The notes: a model not told the origin generated them from the letters alone. Counted from the first letter of the stretch, positions 1 to 9,754 are shown. The stretch is DNA of 64,000 bases from Bacteroides sp. 224 (GCF_010500995.1 NZ_QVMK01000032.1:1-64000), one strand, 5' to 3'. A program made the numbers and translations.

Positions 1-115
1 AGGTTCCTCATTACCCATTGAATGAGACAGGGGAATGAAAAACCTGAAACCTTAAAGTGAAAGCGAAAAGCTGACACAGTTTAATTTACGCTCCCGAAAA
101 AAACAGAAAAGGAGT

Positions 116-1438
116 TTAATACTCCTTCTCCCCATTCACCTTTACATTCTTCAAAGTAAAATTTGATATATAATCGGTATGAATTTTACCGTTCTTCTTC
201 GCCTGGATATCTAAATTTTCAAGCGTAAAGTCAGTCATTTCATACTGATCAGAGTTACGAACATCAAATAACACATCACAATCTAACTTAATATTTCTCA
301 TGGTTACATGAGAAGAGTAAGAGATCGGCATTTCTTTTTGTCCCTTCAAATCAAAAAACTGTGTCCACGGTTTAATATATAAAAAGCTGGAGGCATCTCC
401 TTTTATATCTTCCACCAATACATATTCATAGTTTTGAGGAGTGTCCGGACGCATTTTTAACCACAAAAGGCGTTTAGCATTATTAATCTGACAACGACGT
501 AATACAATATTCCGACAATGGATAGATTCGCTCCCAAACGTCAACGCACTATGGCAAAAACCATAAGTACAGTCTTCAATAATAATATTCTTATTAGCAC
601 CATTATTTTCATCTTTATTTGCCAACGGTCCCTTTCCCCCTTTTAACGCCACGGCATCATCATTCACCGACATATAACAACCTTTGATATGTACATTTGT
701 ACAAGCATCAATATCAACTGCATCTGTACTGGGTGCTTTCACGGGTTTCTCGGGTGAATAGATATACACATTCAACATCTTCACGTTCTCGCATTTATAA
801 ATATGAGTAGTCCAAAATGGAGAGTTTATCAGTCTGACACCGGATAATTGTACATCTTTACAATTTGATATATATACCAATCGTGGACGAAGCTCATCCA
901 TATTGGTACAATCGGGGTTTACTTTTCTACGCAACCAAAAAGACTTCCAATAACGCAAACCGTTTCCATTAATGGTTCCTTTACCGGAAATAGTAAAGCC
1001 ATCTACCTGATCGGCATTAATTAAGGCTGCGAAATAATTCAAAGTCTGCCCCTCTACACGTGTTTTTACAATGGGAAAGTCACTAATATCATCACTTCCT
1101 TTCAATACGGCACCTTGTTCCAGATGCAAATGAGTACCCGGCTTAAAGAAAAGAGAACTACATAAAAAAGTCCCCTTAGGAATAACAATCACTCCGCCTC
1201 CTTCGCTGTGTGCCTTGTCAATGACAGTCTGTATAGCTTGGGTCTGAAGAACAGTACTATCATTCACAACACCAAAATCTGTGATATTAAATGCTTTACC
1301 CAGCGATTTCATATTTACCTCTTCATTCTGACGGAACCAATCCGGTACAGGTGTACCATCAGGAAATACATCCTTGGCAAAGGATTGCAAACTAAAAGAA
1401 GCACAGAATAATAATGCAATAAGCTTCACGGTTTTCAT
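116..1438 (-). CDS. GH28 family polygalacturonase-like glycosidase
   Basis: A 440-residue secreted protein (signal peptide at about 1-21, ending near SFA) with the right-handed beta-helix of glycoside hydrolase family 28, which hydrolyses galacturonide links in pectin. The family's active-site motifs are recognisable but drifted: STDAVD (D239, D242) for NTDGxD, NDDAVALK (D260, D261, K266), CHSALTFGSE (H296) for the GHG motif, and LKMR (K328) for RIK. The three catalytic aspartates are therefore present. The product is probably periplasmic and may act on an oligosaccharide, since the GHG motif is atypical. It is divergent from the GH76 gene across a 341-bp gap that holds a long palindrome. The family is clear; the exact substrate is not. 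Confidence 0.9.
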   Translation of the reverse strand: MKTVKLIALLFCASFSLQSFAKDVFPDGTPVPDWFRQNEEVNMKSLGKAFNITDFGVVNDSTVLQTQAIQTVIDKAHSEGGGVIVIPKGTFLCSSLFFKPGTHLHLEQGAVLKGSDDISDFPIVKTRVEGQTLNYFAALINADQVDGFTISGKGTINGNGLRYWKSFWLRRKVNPDCTNMDELRPRLVYISNCKDVQLSGVRLINSPFWTTHIYKCENVKMLNVYIYSPEKPVKAPSTDAVDIDACTNVHIKGCYMSVNDDAVALKGGKGPLANKDENNGANKNIIIEDCTYGFCHSALTFGSESIHCRNIVLRRCQINNAKRLLWLKMRPDTPQNYEYVLVEDIKGDASSFLYIKPWTQFFDLKGQKEMPISYSSHVTMRNIKLDCDVLFDVRNSDQYEMTDFTLENLDIQAKKNGKIHTDYISNFTLKNVKVNGEKEY

Positions 1439-1476
1439 ATTTATTGTTTTATGTTATTTATATCGTTTTGGGTTAA

Positions 1477-1569
1477 TTCACCACAGAGTACGCAGAGGAC
1501 ACAGAGTATTAAATTACGATGCCGCAGGGAAATTAAAACCTCTGTGTCCTCTGCGTACTCTGTGGTGAA
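1477..1569. repeat. Long palindrome A1 with GCGGCATCG core
   Basis: Two perfectly complementary 30-bp arms (1477-1506 and 1540-1569) enclose a 33-nt loop. The loop carries CGATGCCGCAGG at 1517-1528, the reverse complement of the core found in the other palindromes here. The arms (ACAGAGTACGCAGAGGAC type) recur at 27199-27291. It sits between the divergent GH28 and GH76 genes. Confidence 0.95.
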
Positions 1570-1674
1570 AAGTCTTCCTTTCCGAACCCTTTTAAACCAC
1601 CCCTTCAATACAAAATTGTGAATTTTGTTTTTCTCCACAAAACGAAACGGACGATCGTTCACAACTAAAGTCAG

Positions 1675-1727
1675 ATATTACAGTCTTTTGTTGCCTGATC
1701 TTAATTCTTATGGACAATATTACAGTC
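1675..1727. promoter_or_regulatory. Direct repeats ATATTACAGTC, possible activator sites
   Basis: The 11-mer ATATTACAGTC occurs at 1675-1685 and again at 1717-1727, exactly 42 bp (four helical turns) apart on one DNA face. The pair lies upstream of the GH76 promoter. In Bacteroides, polysaccharide operons are often driven by hybrid two-component or AraC-type proteins that bind direct repeats; that this pair is such a site is inference. Confidence 0.4.
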
Positions 1728-1744
1728 GGGTGAACAAAATTCCA

Positions 1745-1752
1745 TATTTTTG
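1745..1752 (+). promoter_or_regulatory. -7 promoter element of the GH76-GH127 operon
   Basis: TATTTTTG fits the Bacteroidetes -7 consensus TAnnTTTG and lies 27 bp before the GH76 start codon. No clear -33 TTTG is seen 19-21 bp upstream, which would suit an activator-dependent promoter. Confidence 0.55.
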
Positions 1753-1779
1753 TAGTATATAACTTATATAAATACCATA

Positions 1780-2982
1780 ATGAAACAAAGCTATTTTTTC
1801 ACAACGGCTTGCATCTGTCTGTTTGCATTTGCCGGTTGTACAAATTCCATGAACAAAGAAAAGAGTGAAAACCTGTCAAGAGCCGAGCTTACATTAGACT
1901 CTCTTTATGCACATTACTCCATTCCGGAAACAAATTTATTGAGAGAAAACCATCCGTTCGACGACAGCTACCGGGCTACTTATTTAGCGACGGAAGAACA
2001 ATCAGACGCGCCAAACCCTTATGCCTATCTTTGGCCGTATTCTGGCACTTTCTCAGCAGTTAATGCGCTATTTGAAGCGACTAATGATTCCAAGTATCGT
2101 AAAATACTCGATTCAAAGGTGTTGCCCGGTCTTGAAGAGTACTTTGATACCCGCAGGGAACCACACGCATACGCCTCTTACATCCGATCTGCTCCTCTTT
2201 CCGATCGTTTTTATGATGACAATGTATGGATAGGTATCGACTTCACCGATACTTATATGCTCACTAAAGATGTTCGCTACTTAGATAAAGCGCTCCTTAT
2301 CTGGAAGTTCATCCTTAGCGGAACAGACGACAAATTAGGAGGAGGTATCTATTGGTGCGAACAAAAGAAAGGATCAAAGAACACCTGTTCCAACGCACCG
2401 GGTTCCGTATATGCCTTCAAGCTTTTCGAAGCAACTAAAGACAGCCTCTACTTTCACCAGGGAAAAGCGCTCTATGAATGGACTAAACAAAACTTGCAAG
2501 ATCCCAACGACTGTCTTTATTTCGACAACATAAACCTGAACGGACATGTAGATAAAGCCAAATTTGCATATAACAGCGGGCAGATGCTACAAGCAGCCGC
2601 TCTCCTATTTAAATTCACCGGAGAGCAAGAGTATCTTACCGAAGCGCAGCACATCGCCCAATCATGCCATAATTATTTCTTTTCCGACTTTTCGGGCAAA
2701 AATGGAGAAGCATTTAAACTACTCAACCGAAGAGATGTATGGTTTACAGCAGTTATGTTGAGAGGCTTTATCGAACTTTATCACTTAGACAATAATAGGC
2801 TCTATATAAATACCTTCCAACAGAACTTAGCTTACGCATGGGATCATGCACGCGAGGATACAGGTCTTTTTAATGCCAACTTCAGCGGAGAGAAAAAGGA
2901 TAAAAAGAAATGGTTACTCACTCAAGCGGCTATGATAGAAATGTATGCCCGGCTGGCAACTATCACCCAAAGCAAGGACTGA
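1780..2982 (+). CDS. GH76 family alpha-1,6-mannanase lipoprotein
   Basis: A 400-residue protein of glycoside hydrolase family 76, whose members cut alpha-1,6-mannan backbones of fungal or mycobacterial type. The catalytic aspartate pair is D146-D147 in FYDDNVWIG, followed by the family's GGGIYWCEQKKGSKNT and YNSGQML segments. The N-terminus is a lipoprotein signal with the lipid-accepting cysteine at C20 (FAGC), so it is membrane-anchored. It is the first gene of a rightward set with GH125, GH43 and GH127; the following GH125 enzyme would trim the oligosaccharides it makes. Length is normal for a single-domain member. GH76 also contains transglycosylating enzymes, but the neighbour favours degradation. 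Confidence 0.88.
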   Translation: MKQSYFFTTACICLFAFAGCTNSMNKEKSENLSRAELTLDSLYAHYSIPETNLLRENHPFDDSYRATYLATEEQSDAPNPYAYLWPYSGTFSAVNALFEATNDSKYRKILDSKVLPGLEEYFDTRREPHAYASYIRSAPLSDRFYDDNVWIGIDFTDTYMLTKDVRYLDKALLIWKFILSGTDDKLGGGIYWCEQKKGSKNTCSNAPGSVYAFKLFEATKDSLYFHQGKALYEWTKQNLQDPNDCLYFDNINLNGHVDKAKFAYNSGQMLQAAALLFKFTGEQEYLTEAQHIAQSCHNYFFSDFSGKNGEAFKLLNRRDVWFTAVMLRGFIELYHLDNNRLYINTFQQNLAYAWDHAREDTGLFNANFSGEKKDKKKWLLTQAAMIEMYARLATITQSKD

Positions 2983-3101
2983 AAACGTGGTTAATAAAAT
3001 AAGTAAGTGAAATAATCCCGTTTTAACCGTCAAATAACCCTGTTTTTAATCTATTAATAATTAGATTTACAAACACGTTTTTCAACAACTATAAAGATAT
3101 T

Positions 3102-4574
3102 ATGAACAAGAAGAGCCTTAGATTATGTACTGTAGCAGCCATGCTATTGATTGGAGGACAAGTAAGTGCTTCCATATTCACACTACCTAAAGACAATACA
3201 ACTGTAGTAAACCATGCTGCCGAAAAGGCAGCTTACAAAAGCAATCGCCCTCTAAAAAAGGATCGACTTTTTACCTCTAAAGCCGTAGAAGAAGAGATTG
3301 TAAGAGTAAAGAAACTCTTAACTAATCAGAAACTCGGATGGATGTTCGAAAACTGTTTCCCTAATACACTGGAAACAACCGTTCATTATCGTACTATAGA
3401 TGGTAAACCCGATACATTTGTATATACAGGAGATATCCATGCCATGTGGTTGCGCGATTCCGGTGCACAGGTATGGCCTTATGTACAATTAGCGAACAGA
3501 GATCCTGAATTGAAGAAAATGTTGGCAGGAGTAATCAATCGCCAGTTTAAATGTATCATTATAGATCCTTATGCAAATGCATTTAATGATGGCCCGGTAA
3601 AAGATGGACATTGGATGAGCGACATGACAAAGATGATACCCGAATTGCACGAGCGCAAATGGGAAATTGATTCTCTGTGCTACCCTATCCGTCTGGCTTA
3701 TCATTACTGGAAAACCACCGGAGACACCAGTATATTCGGCGAAGAGTGGTTGAAAGCCATTGAACTCGTACTCCAAACATTCAAAGAACAACAACGTAAA
3801 GAAGGAGTAGGACCGTATAAGTTCCAACGCAAAACAGAGCGTGCACTTGATACATTAAATAATGACGGTTTAGGAGCCCCTGTAAAGCCTGTAGGATTGA
3901 TCGTTTCCTGTTTCCGTCCTTCGGATGATGCAACTACACTTCAATTCTTAGTGCCATCTAATTTCTTTGCAGTTACTTCTTTAAGAAAAGCAGCCGAAAT
4001 ATTGACTGCTGTAAATAAGAAAGCGAATCTGGCACAAGAATGTACAAATCTGGCACAGGAAGTTGAAACAGCCTTGAAAAAGTATGCAACCTATAACCAT
4101 CCTAAGCATGGTACTATCTATACTTTCGAAGTAGATGGTTTCGGCAACCACTTCTTAATGGATGATGCCAATGTACCCAGCCTTTTAGCTATGCCTTACC
4201 TGGGAGATATGGATGTGAATGATCCGATTTACCAAAATACCCGCAAATATGTATGGAGTGAAGATAATCCTTACTTCTTTAAGGGAAAAGCCGGAGAAGG
4301 TATCGGAGGTCCTCATATCGGTTACAACATGGTTTGGCCTATGAGTATCATGATGAAGGCTTTCACCAGCCAATGCGATGATGAGATCAAAGCTTGCGTA
4401 AAAATGCTGATGGATACAGATGCCGATACAGGATTCATGCACGAATCATTCCACAAAGATGATCCTAAGAACTTCACCAGAGCTTGGTTTGCTTGGCAAA
4501 ATACACTCTTTGGGGAGTTGATACTCAAATTAGTAAACGAAGGAAAAGTAGATTTACTAAACAGTATTCAATAA
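3102..4574 (+). CDS. GH125 family exo-alpha-1,6-mannosidase
   Basis: A 490-residue protein of glycoside hydrolase family 125 (formerly DUF1237), whose known members remove non-reducing terminal alpha-1,6-mannose with inversion. An N-terminal signal peptide ends near residue 24 (VSAS). Family landmarks are GDIHAMWLRDSGAQVWPY, IDPYANAFNDGP, DDANVPSLLAMPYLG and GGPHIGYNMVWPMSIMMKA. It starts 119 bp after the GH76 stop. The gap is AT-rich and includes TAGATTTA, one base from a -7 consensus, so a secondary promoter is possible. Together with GH76 it gives a complete alpha-1,6-mannan backbone route. Confidence 0.92.
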   Translation: MNKKSLRLCTVAAMLLIGGQVSASIFTLPKDNTTVVNHAAEKAAYKSNRPLKKDRLFTSKAVEEEIVRVKKLLTNQKLGWMFENCFPNTLETTVHYRTIDGKPDTFVYTGDIHAMWLRDSGAQVWPYVQLANRDPELKKMLAGVINRQFKCIIIDPYANAFNDGPVKDGHWMSDMTKMIPELHERKWEIDSLCYPIRLAYHYWKTTGDTSIFGEEWLKAIELVLQTFKEQQRKEGVGPYKFQRKTERALDTLNNDGLGAPVKPVGLIVSCFRPSDDATTLQFLVPSNFFAVTSLRKAAEILTAVNKKANLAQECTNLAQEVETALKKYATYNHPKHGTIYTFEVDGFGNHFLMDDANVPSLLAMPYLGDMDVNDPIYQNTRKYVWSEDNPYFFKGKAGEGIGGPHIGYNMVWPMSIMMKAFTSQCDDEIKACVKMLMDTDADTGFMHESFHKDDPKNFTRAWFAWQNTLFGELILKLVNEGKVDLLNSIQ

Positions 4575-4599
4575 TTTATTTAAACGATATAGTTTTTTA

Positions 4600-4694
4600 A
4601 ACCGCAGATTAACGCGGATTAACGCAGATTTTTTTAATTTTCCTGCGGCATCGTAACTTTTAAACTCTGCGTTAATCTGCGTTAATCTGTGGTT
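4600..4694. repeat. Long palindrome A2 with GCGGCATCG core
   Basis: Arms of 29 bp (4600-4628 and 4666-4694) pair with two mismatches. Their sequence (CAGATTAACGCGGATTAACG) is unrelated to that of A1 and A3, yet the 37-nt loop carries the same CCTGCGGCATCG (4642-4653) inside the same T/A-rich context. It lies between the GH125 and GH43 genes and could also end or attenuate transcription. Confidence 0.93.
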
Positions 4695-4744
4695 CAAAAT
4701 AATATAACCCAATTGCCATATACTTATACAATAACATCTAATTT

Positions 4745-5722
4745 ATGAACAAGCCCTTATTATTAATGATATTATCTGCCTGTTTATTCTTTGCCTCTTG
4801 CGAAAAGAAACAGATAGTTTACAGCGGAAATCCCATATTCGAAGGATGGTACGCTGATCCGGAAGGTATTATTTATAATGATACTTATTGGATTTACCCT
4901 ACCTGGAGCGATAAATATGAAAACCAGGTATTCTTTGATTGTTTCTCTTCTAAAGATCTTGTGAACTGGACCAAACACAGTCATATCTTGGATACGACGG
5001 CTGTGAAATGGGCTAAAATAGCCATGTGGGCACCATCGGTTATTAGAAACAACAATAAATACTATCTCTTCTTCGGAGCCAACGATGTTCATCCAGGAGA
5101 GATCGGAGGTATTGGTGTGGCTGTAAGCGATCGTCCGGAAGGTCCATACAAAGATTTGTTAGGTAAACCGCTCATCAATGAAAATGTGAATGGAGCACAA
5201 CCTATCGACCAGTTTGTTTTCCGCGATGATGACGGTACTCACTATATGTATTATGGAGGCTGGGGGCACTGTAACATTACCAAATTGAATAATGATTTTA
5301 CAGCGCTTGTGCCTTTCGAAGATGGCGAACTATTCAAAGAAGTAACCCCTGAGGGATATACTGAAGGCCCTTTTATGTTCAAAAAGAATGGCAAATATTA
5401 CTTTATGTGGAGCGAAGGCGGCTGGGGAGGCCCGGATTATTCCGTTGCTTATGCCATTGCCAATTCTCCTTTCGGTCCTTTTAAACGTATAGCTAAAATT
5501 TTGCAACAAGACGATACGGTAGCAACAAGTGCCGGTCATCACTCCATCATGCATGTACCGGGATCGGAAGATTATTATATAGTATATCACCGTCGTCCTT
5601 TGGGAGACAATGGACGTGACCACCGCGTCACCTGTATTGATAAAATGACATTTGATGAAAATGGGCTTATCAATCCGGTTAAAATAACATTCGAAGGGGT
5701 TCCTCAGCGAACTATTAAATAG
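4745..5722 (+). CDS. GH43 family glycosidase lipoprotein
   Basis: A 325-residue lipoprotein (lipid cysteine C19 in FASC) with the five-bladed propeller of glycoside hydrolase family 43, which contains arabinofuranosidases, xylosidases and arabinanases. The three acidic residues expected are visible: base D38 in GWYADPEG, the pKa-setting aspartate in GAQPIDQFVF, and the acid glutamate in YTEGPFMF. It lies 30 bp before the GH127 gene and is surely cotranscribed with it. The pair GH43-GH127 suggests removal of arabinose decorations. Subfamily and linkage cannot be settled by eye. Confidence 0.88.
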   Translation: MNKPLLLMILSACLFFASCEKKQIVYSGNPIFEGWYADPEGIIYNDTYWIYPTWSDKYENQVFFDCFSSKDLVNWTKHSHILDTTAVKWAKIAMWAPSVIRNNNKYYLFFGANDVHPGEIGGIGVAVSDRPEGPYKDLLGKPLINENVNGAQPIDQFVFRDDDGTHYMYYGGWGHCNITKLNNDFTALVPFEDGELFKEVTPEGYTEGPFMFKKNGKYYFMWSEGGWGGPDYSVAYAIANSPFGPFKRIAKILQQDDTVATSAGHHSIMHVPGSEDYYIVYHRRPLGDNGRDHRVTCIDKMTFDENGLINPVKITFEGVPQRTIK

Positions 5723-5752
5723 ACACACAACGTATACCATTTTACAAATACC

Positions 5753-7801
5753 ATGAACAAAAACAAATTATTTCTTCTTGCATCCTGCTTCGTCATAGCA
5801 GGATGCGGGAACAACGTGTCCAAAGAAAAAGAAGTTTCCATAGTCGATCGCCCATCAGTGGAAACTACCAACAGTTACTATACAAGTAATCGTCGCCCAT
5901 TGCTCCCCGAGCACTTCATTAAACTTCCTGTGGGTCATGTAAAACCTCAGGGATGGACTAAAAGATATCTGGAGCTTCAACGTGACGGATTAACCGGACA
6001 ATTGGGAGAAATCAGCGCATGGCTTAACAAAAAGAACAATGCCTGGCTGAATGCCGGAGGAGAATACGGATGGGAAGAAGTTCCCTACTGGCTGAAAGGA
6101 TATGCCAATATCGGTTATATTCTGGAAGATACCAAAATGATTGAAGAAGCCAAAACATGGATTGAAGCTGCCTTCGCCAGTGTTCAGCCTGATGGTTATT
6201 TCGGTCCCATCAACGAACGAAGTGGGAAACGAGAACTATGGGCCAACATGATTATGCTGTGGTGCCTTCAATCTTATTATGAATATTCAAATGATCAACG
6301 GGTGATTGAGTTAATGACCAATTATTTTAAATGGCAATTAACCGTTCCCGATGAAAACTTCCTGAAAGATTACTGGGAAAACTCACGCGGAGGCGACAAT
6401 ATGTATAGTGTTTATTGGCTATACAACATCACAGGAGATGAATTCCTATTGGATTTAGTGCACAAGCTACACCGAAACACTGCCAACTGGATGCAAGATA
6501 CCAACTTACCTAACTGGCACAATGTAAATATCGCGCAAGGATTCAGAGAGCCTGCCACCTATTATATGTTGACTAAAGACTCCGCACACCTGCATGCTGC
6601 CTACAATGTACATCATTTAATTCGCCGTACTTTCGGACAGGTATCGGGAGGTATGTTCGGAGCCGATGAGAACGCACGTATGGGCTATATAGACCCCCGG
6701 CAAGGAACAGAAACCTGTGGATTTGTAGAGCAAATGGCCTCGGATGAAATCATGTACCGTTACACCGGTGATCCTTTCTGGGCAGAACATTGCGAAGATA
6801 TCGCATTCAACTCCTATCCGGCAGCTGTTATGCCCGACTTTAAAGCACTGCGTTATATAACCTGCCCTAATCATGTAATGAGTGATTCCGAAAATCACAA
6901 GCCCGGTATAGATAATGGAGGTCCCTTCCTATCTATGAATCCTTTCAGTAGTCGTTGTTGCCAGCATAATCATGCACAAGGTTGGCCCTATTTTGTGGAG
7001 AACCTGATATTAGCTACCGCCGATAATGGAGCAGCTGCCAGCATTTACAGTGCTTGCGAGGCGCGCATCAAGGTAGGAGACGGAACGGAAATCAAGGTAG
7101 AAGAAGACACACATTATCCTTTCGATGGAACCATCAAATTCCGCATAAGTACCCCAAATGAGGTTGTTTTCCCATTCTATTTCCGAATTCCTTCATGGAC
7201 TAAGAATGCCAAACTACTTATAAACGGTAAAGATTATCCCTCTGCCATGACACCCGGAAAATACCTGTGTATCAGTCGGGAATGGAAAGATGGGGATGTT
7301 ATTACCCTCACTTTCCCCATGGATTTCTCAATGAAAACATGGCAGGTTAACCAAAACAGTGTAAGCGTAAACTACGGTCCTCTAACTCTTTCTCTTAATA
7401 TTGATGAAGAGTATAAAAAGGTAGACAGTAAAGAAAGTGCTATCTGGGATTCAAAATGGCAGGAAACCGCCGATCCAAGCAAATGGCCGACTTACGAAAT
7501 TTACCCGAAAACACCTTGGAATTATGCATTGGTATTGAATAACAACAACCCGCTTTCCGGATTTAGCGTAGAAAAAAGAGCATGGCCAAAAGATAATTAT
7601 CCATTTACCCAAGATTCATCGCCACTATTATTCAAAGCTAAAGGTCGCCAGGTTCCTTCATGGAAGATAGATCAATACAAACTTTGTGGAGTACTTCCGG
7701 CAGAAGAATGTCCGAAAGCTGAACAAGTGGAAGATATTACATTAGTTCCTATGGGAACAGCAAGATTGCGTATAACTTCTTTCCCGGCTTCGTGGGAATA
7801 A
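5753..7801 (+). CDS. GH127-type glycosidase lipoprotein (former DUF1680)
   Basis: A 682-residue lipoprotein (C18 in IAGC) of the DUF1680 group, which includes GH127 beta-L-arabinofuranosidases and, in Bacteroides, relatives that remove aceric acid from rhamnogalacturonan II. The zinc-bound cysteine-glutamate active site known from the Bifidobacterium enzyme is conserved: E320 and C322 in GTETCG, and C402-C403 in SRCCQHN. A C-terminal beta-sandwich follows (FYFRIPSWTKNAKLLINGK). It is the last gene of the rightward hydrolase set and ends at a hairpin shared with the convergent GH2 gene. Confidence 0.88.
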   Translation: MNKNKLFLLASCFVIAGCGNNVSKEKEVSIVDRPSVETTNSYYTSNRRPLLPEHFIKLPVGHVKPQGWTKRYLELQRDGLTGQLGEISAWLNKKNNAWLNAGGEYGWEEVPYWLKGYANIGYILEDTKMIEEAKTWIEAAFASVQPDGYFGPINERSGKRELWANMIMLWCLQSYYEYSNDQRVIELMTNYFKWQLTVPDENFLKDYWENSRGGDNMYSVYWLYNITGDEFLLDLVHKLHRNTANWMQDTNLPNWHNVNIAQGFREPATYYMLTKDSAHLHAAYNVHHLIRRTFGQVSGGMFGADENARMGYIDPRQGTETCGFVEQMASDEIMYRYTGDPFWAEHCEDIAFNSYPAAVMPDFKALRYITCPNHVMSDSENHKPGIDNGGPFLSMNPFSSRCCQHNHAQGWPYFVENLILATADNGAAASIYSACEARIKVGDGTEIKVEEDTHYPFDGTIKFRISTPNEVVFPFYFRIPSWTKNAKLLINGKDYPSAMTPGKYLCISREWKDGDVITLTFPMDFSMKTWQVNQNSVSVNYGPLTLSLNIDEEYKKVDSKESAIWDSKWQETADPSKWPTYEIYPKTPWNYALVLNNNNPLSGFSVEKRAWPKDNYPFTQDSSPLLFKAKGRQVPSWKIDQYKLCGVLPAEECPKAEQVEDITLVPMGTARLRITSFPASWE

Positions 7802-7814
7802 AATAAACAACATT

Positions 7815-7856
7815 AAGCCTTCCTTCAACCATATTAATGCGGTTGAAGGAGGCTAA
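7815..7856. terminator. Bidirectional terminator between GH127 and GH2
   Basis: Arms AGCCTTCCTTCAACC (7816-7830) and GGTTGAAGGAGGCT (7841-7854) form a strong hairpin between two convergent stop codons. It is short of a long T tract, but position and symmetry suit a terminator serving both strands. Confidence 0.7.
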
Positions 7857-7861
7857 AATGT

Positions 7862-9670
7862 CTATTCCGACAAGCTATTACAGATTCTACGATTCATTTC
7901 CCTTAGTCTATCCTCTTCAAGTTTAATCACCTTACGATCATAGGTAATTAGTCCGTTTACTTCCACTTCCACGTCGGTAGTTTGTGTATAAACAGCTCCG
8001 GATATACCTCTATTTACAAGTTTAAGAAGTTCCTCTCCATATTTAATATACTCATCTGTTACCTCTTTGGCACTTTTAAACTGAACATATCCCCAGTTTT
8101 TATCCGTTTGCCAGAGGTGGTCTTTCATTGGGAAGCCAATGCCGCCATACTCTCCTACCACAGTTACCCTTTCAGGATCGTACATCATAAACTCAGGTCC
8201 CGGATATTTATGGTAATCAAGTATATCTCCTACTTTATAATGATTACCTCCACTGGCCGGGTTAACCAAACGAGAAGGATCATAATATTTAGTCCACTCA
8301 GCTATTTCAACAGTCTTGAATTGTCCCCATGCCTCGTTGAATGGCACCCATACGGCTATAGACGGATAAGGCATCAAGTAATCCATAATCTCTTTCCATT
8401 CTTTACGGAAGTTATCTTCAGATTCTATGGAATGAGTCATCTCTTTCCCATCAAAGTACTGATACATTTGCCATTGCGGAGTCTTGTCACCATTCGGCAT
8501 ATCCTGCCACACAAGAATACCTAAACGATCACAATGTGTGTACCAACGGGCGGGTTCAACCTTCACATGCTTACGGATCATATTATATCCGAAGTCTTTG
8601 GTTTTCTGGATGTCATAAACAAGCGCTTCATCCGTAGGAGCGGTATATAAGCCATCGGGCCACCAGCCTTGATCGAGTGGACCAAAATGGAAACAATCCT
8701 TATTATTCAACTGCATACGTACAATTCCGTCTTTATCCTTCTTTCTGGAAATCTTGCGCATAGCTGCATAGCTATTTACTTTATCTACCGCTTTACCTTT
8801 ATCTAATATAGCCACTTCCATATCATAAAGGAAAGGTGATTCGGGCCACCAAAGTTTCATATCGGGAACATACAAATCTACCGTCTGCCCCGGTACGCTT
8901 TTGCCAACAGCTACCACTTTATTACCATCTTTCAATGTAACTTGTATAAGATCAGATGATTGTGTGTTTTGAGTGTTGACTTTTACTTTCAGACTTCCTC
9001 CGTCAATATTGGCAGTTGGAGTAATAGATGTGATATGCTTCTGATTTACGGGTTCCAACCATACAGTCTGCCAGATACCGGACACGGGCGTGTACCAGAT
9101 TCCATGAGGACGATTATGTTGTTTACCTACAGGTTGAAAACCTTCTGTGGTTGGGTCCCATACTTTAACAATTAGTTTTTGTGCACCCGACTTCAGATAA
9201 GGAGTAATATCAAAAGAGAAAGGAGCATAGCCTCCGGTATGGCTACCAATTTTGATATCATTCAAATATACTTCTGTTTTCCAATCAACAGCTCCAAAAT
9301 GCAATAACACGTTTTTGCTTCTCCATCCGGAAGGAATGGTAAATGTACGCTTATACCACAGTTCATTATCTTTACCCAACTCCTTTTGAACGCCGGATAA
9401 ACTTGATTCAACGGCAAACGGTACTAAAATCTGACCATCATATTTAGTAGGTTCCTGCTTGCCCACAGGTAATATGGCATATTCCCACAATCCATTCAGG
9501 TTTTGCCAATCAGGGCGTTCCATAATAGGCCGTGGATATTCCGGCAAAACATTCGTTGGGTCAAGAGTCTCTGCCCACTTCGTTTTTAACTTGTCACCCT
9601 TAGGCTCCCATTGTGCAAAAACACTGGTGCAAGATAGCGCCAGTGCTGCAACTAACAATTTTGTTCTCAT
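7862..9670 (-). CDS. GH2 family glycosidase (beta-galactosidase/glucuronidase fold)
   Basis: A 602-residue secreted protein (signal peptide ending near VFAQ at 20) with the GH2 order: sugar-binding jelly roll (about 40-210), immunoglobulin-like domain (about 210-310) and TIM barrel. The acid/base is E446 in PFNEAWGQ and the nucleophile E507 in GEYGGIGF. At about 600 residues it is a minimal three-domain GH2. Such enzymes in Bacteroidetes act on beta-galactosides, beta-glucuronides, beta-mannosides or arabinosides, so the substrate is open. It is convergent to the GH127 gene and probably belongs to the same glycan-use locus. Confidence 0.9.
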   Translation of the reverse strand: MRTKLLVAALALSCTSVFAQWEPKGDKLKTKWAETLDPTNVLPEYPRPIMERPDWQNLNGLWEYAILPVGKQEPTKYDGQILVPFAVESSLSGVQKELGKDNELWYKRTFTIPSGWRSKNVLLHFGAVDWKTEVYLNDIKIGSHTGGYAPFSFDITPYLKSGAQKLIVKVWDPTTEGFQPVGKQHNRPHGIWYTPVSGIWQTVWLEPVNQKHITSITPTANIDGGSLKVKVNTQNTQSSDLIQVTLKDGNKVVAVGKSVPGQTVDLYVPDMKLWWPESPFLYDMEVAILDKGKAVDKVNSYAAMRKISRKKDKDGIVRMQLNNKDCFHFGPLDQGWWPDGLYTAPTDEALVYDIQKTKDFGYNMIRKHVKVEPARWYTHCDRLGILVWQDMPNGDKTPQWQMYQYFDGKEMTHSIESEDNFRKEWKEIMDYLMPYPSIAVWVPFNEAWGQFKTVEIAEWTKYYDPSRLVNPASGGNHYKVGDILDYHKYPGPEFMMYDPERVTVVGEYGGIGFPMKDHLWQTDKNWGYVQFKSAKEVTDEYIKYGEELLKLVNRGISGAVYTQTTDVEVEVNGLITYDRKVIKLEEDRLREMNRRICNSLSE

Positions 9671-9754
9671 TGATATTTGTTATTGGTAAATAATATAATA
9701 AATGTATTTAATCTAATAATCATGGCATTTTTCAATTGGATTATGATCTGTAAG

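Noticed and set aside
1441..1662. 73-codon frame across palindrome A1
   Set aside because: It runs through the palindrome and reads the repeat arms as protein; no conservation or start signal.
7982..8524. 180-codon plus-strand frame within the GH2 gene
   Set aside because: It is antisense to conserved catalytic-barrel sequence and has no family match; treated as a shadow frame.
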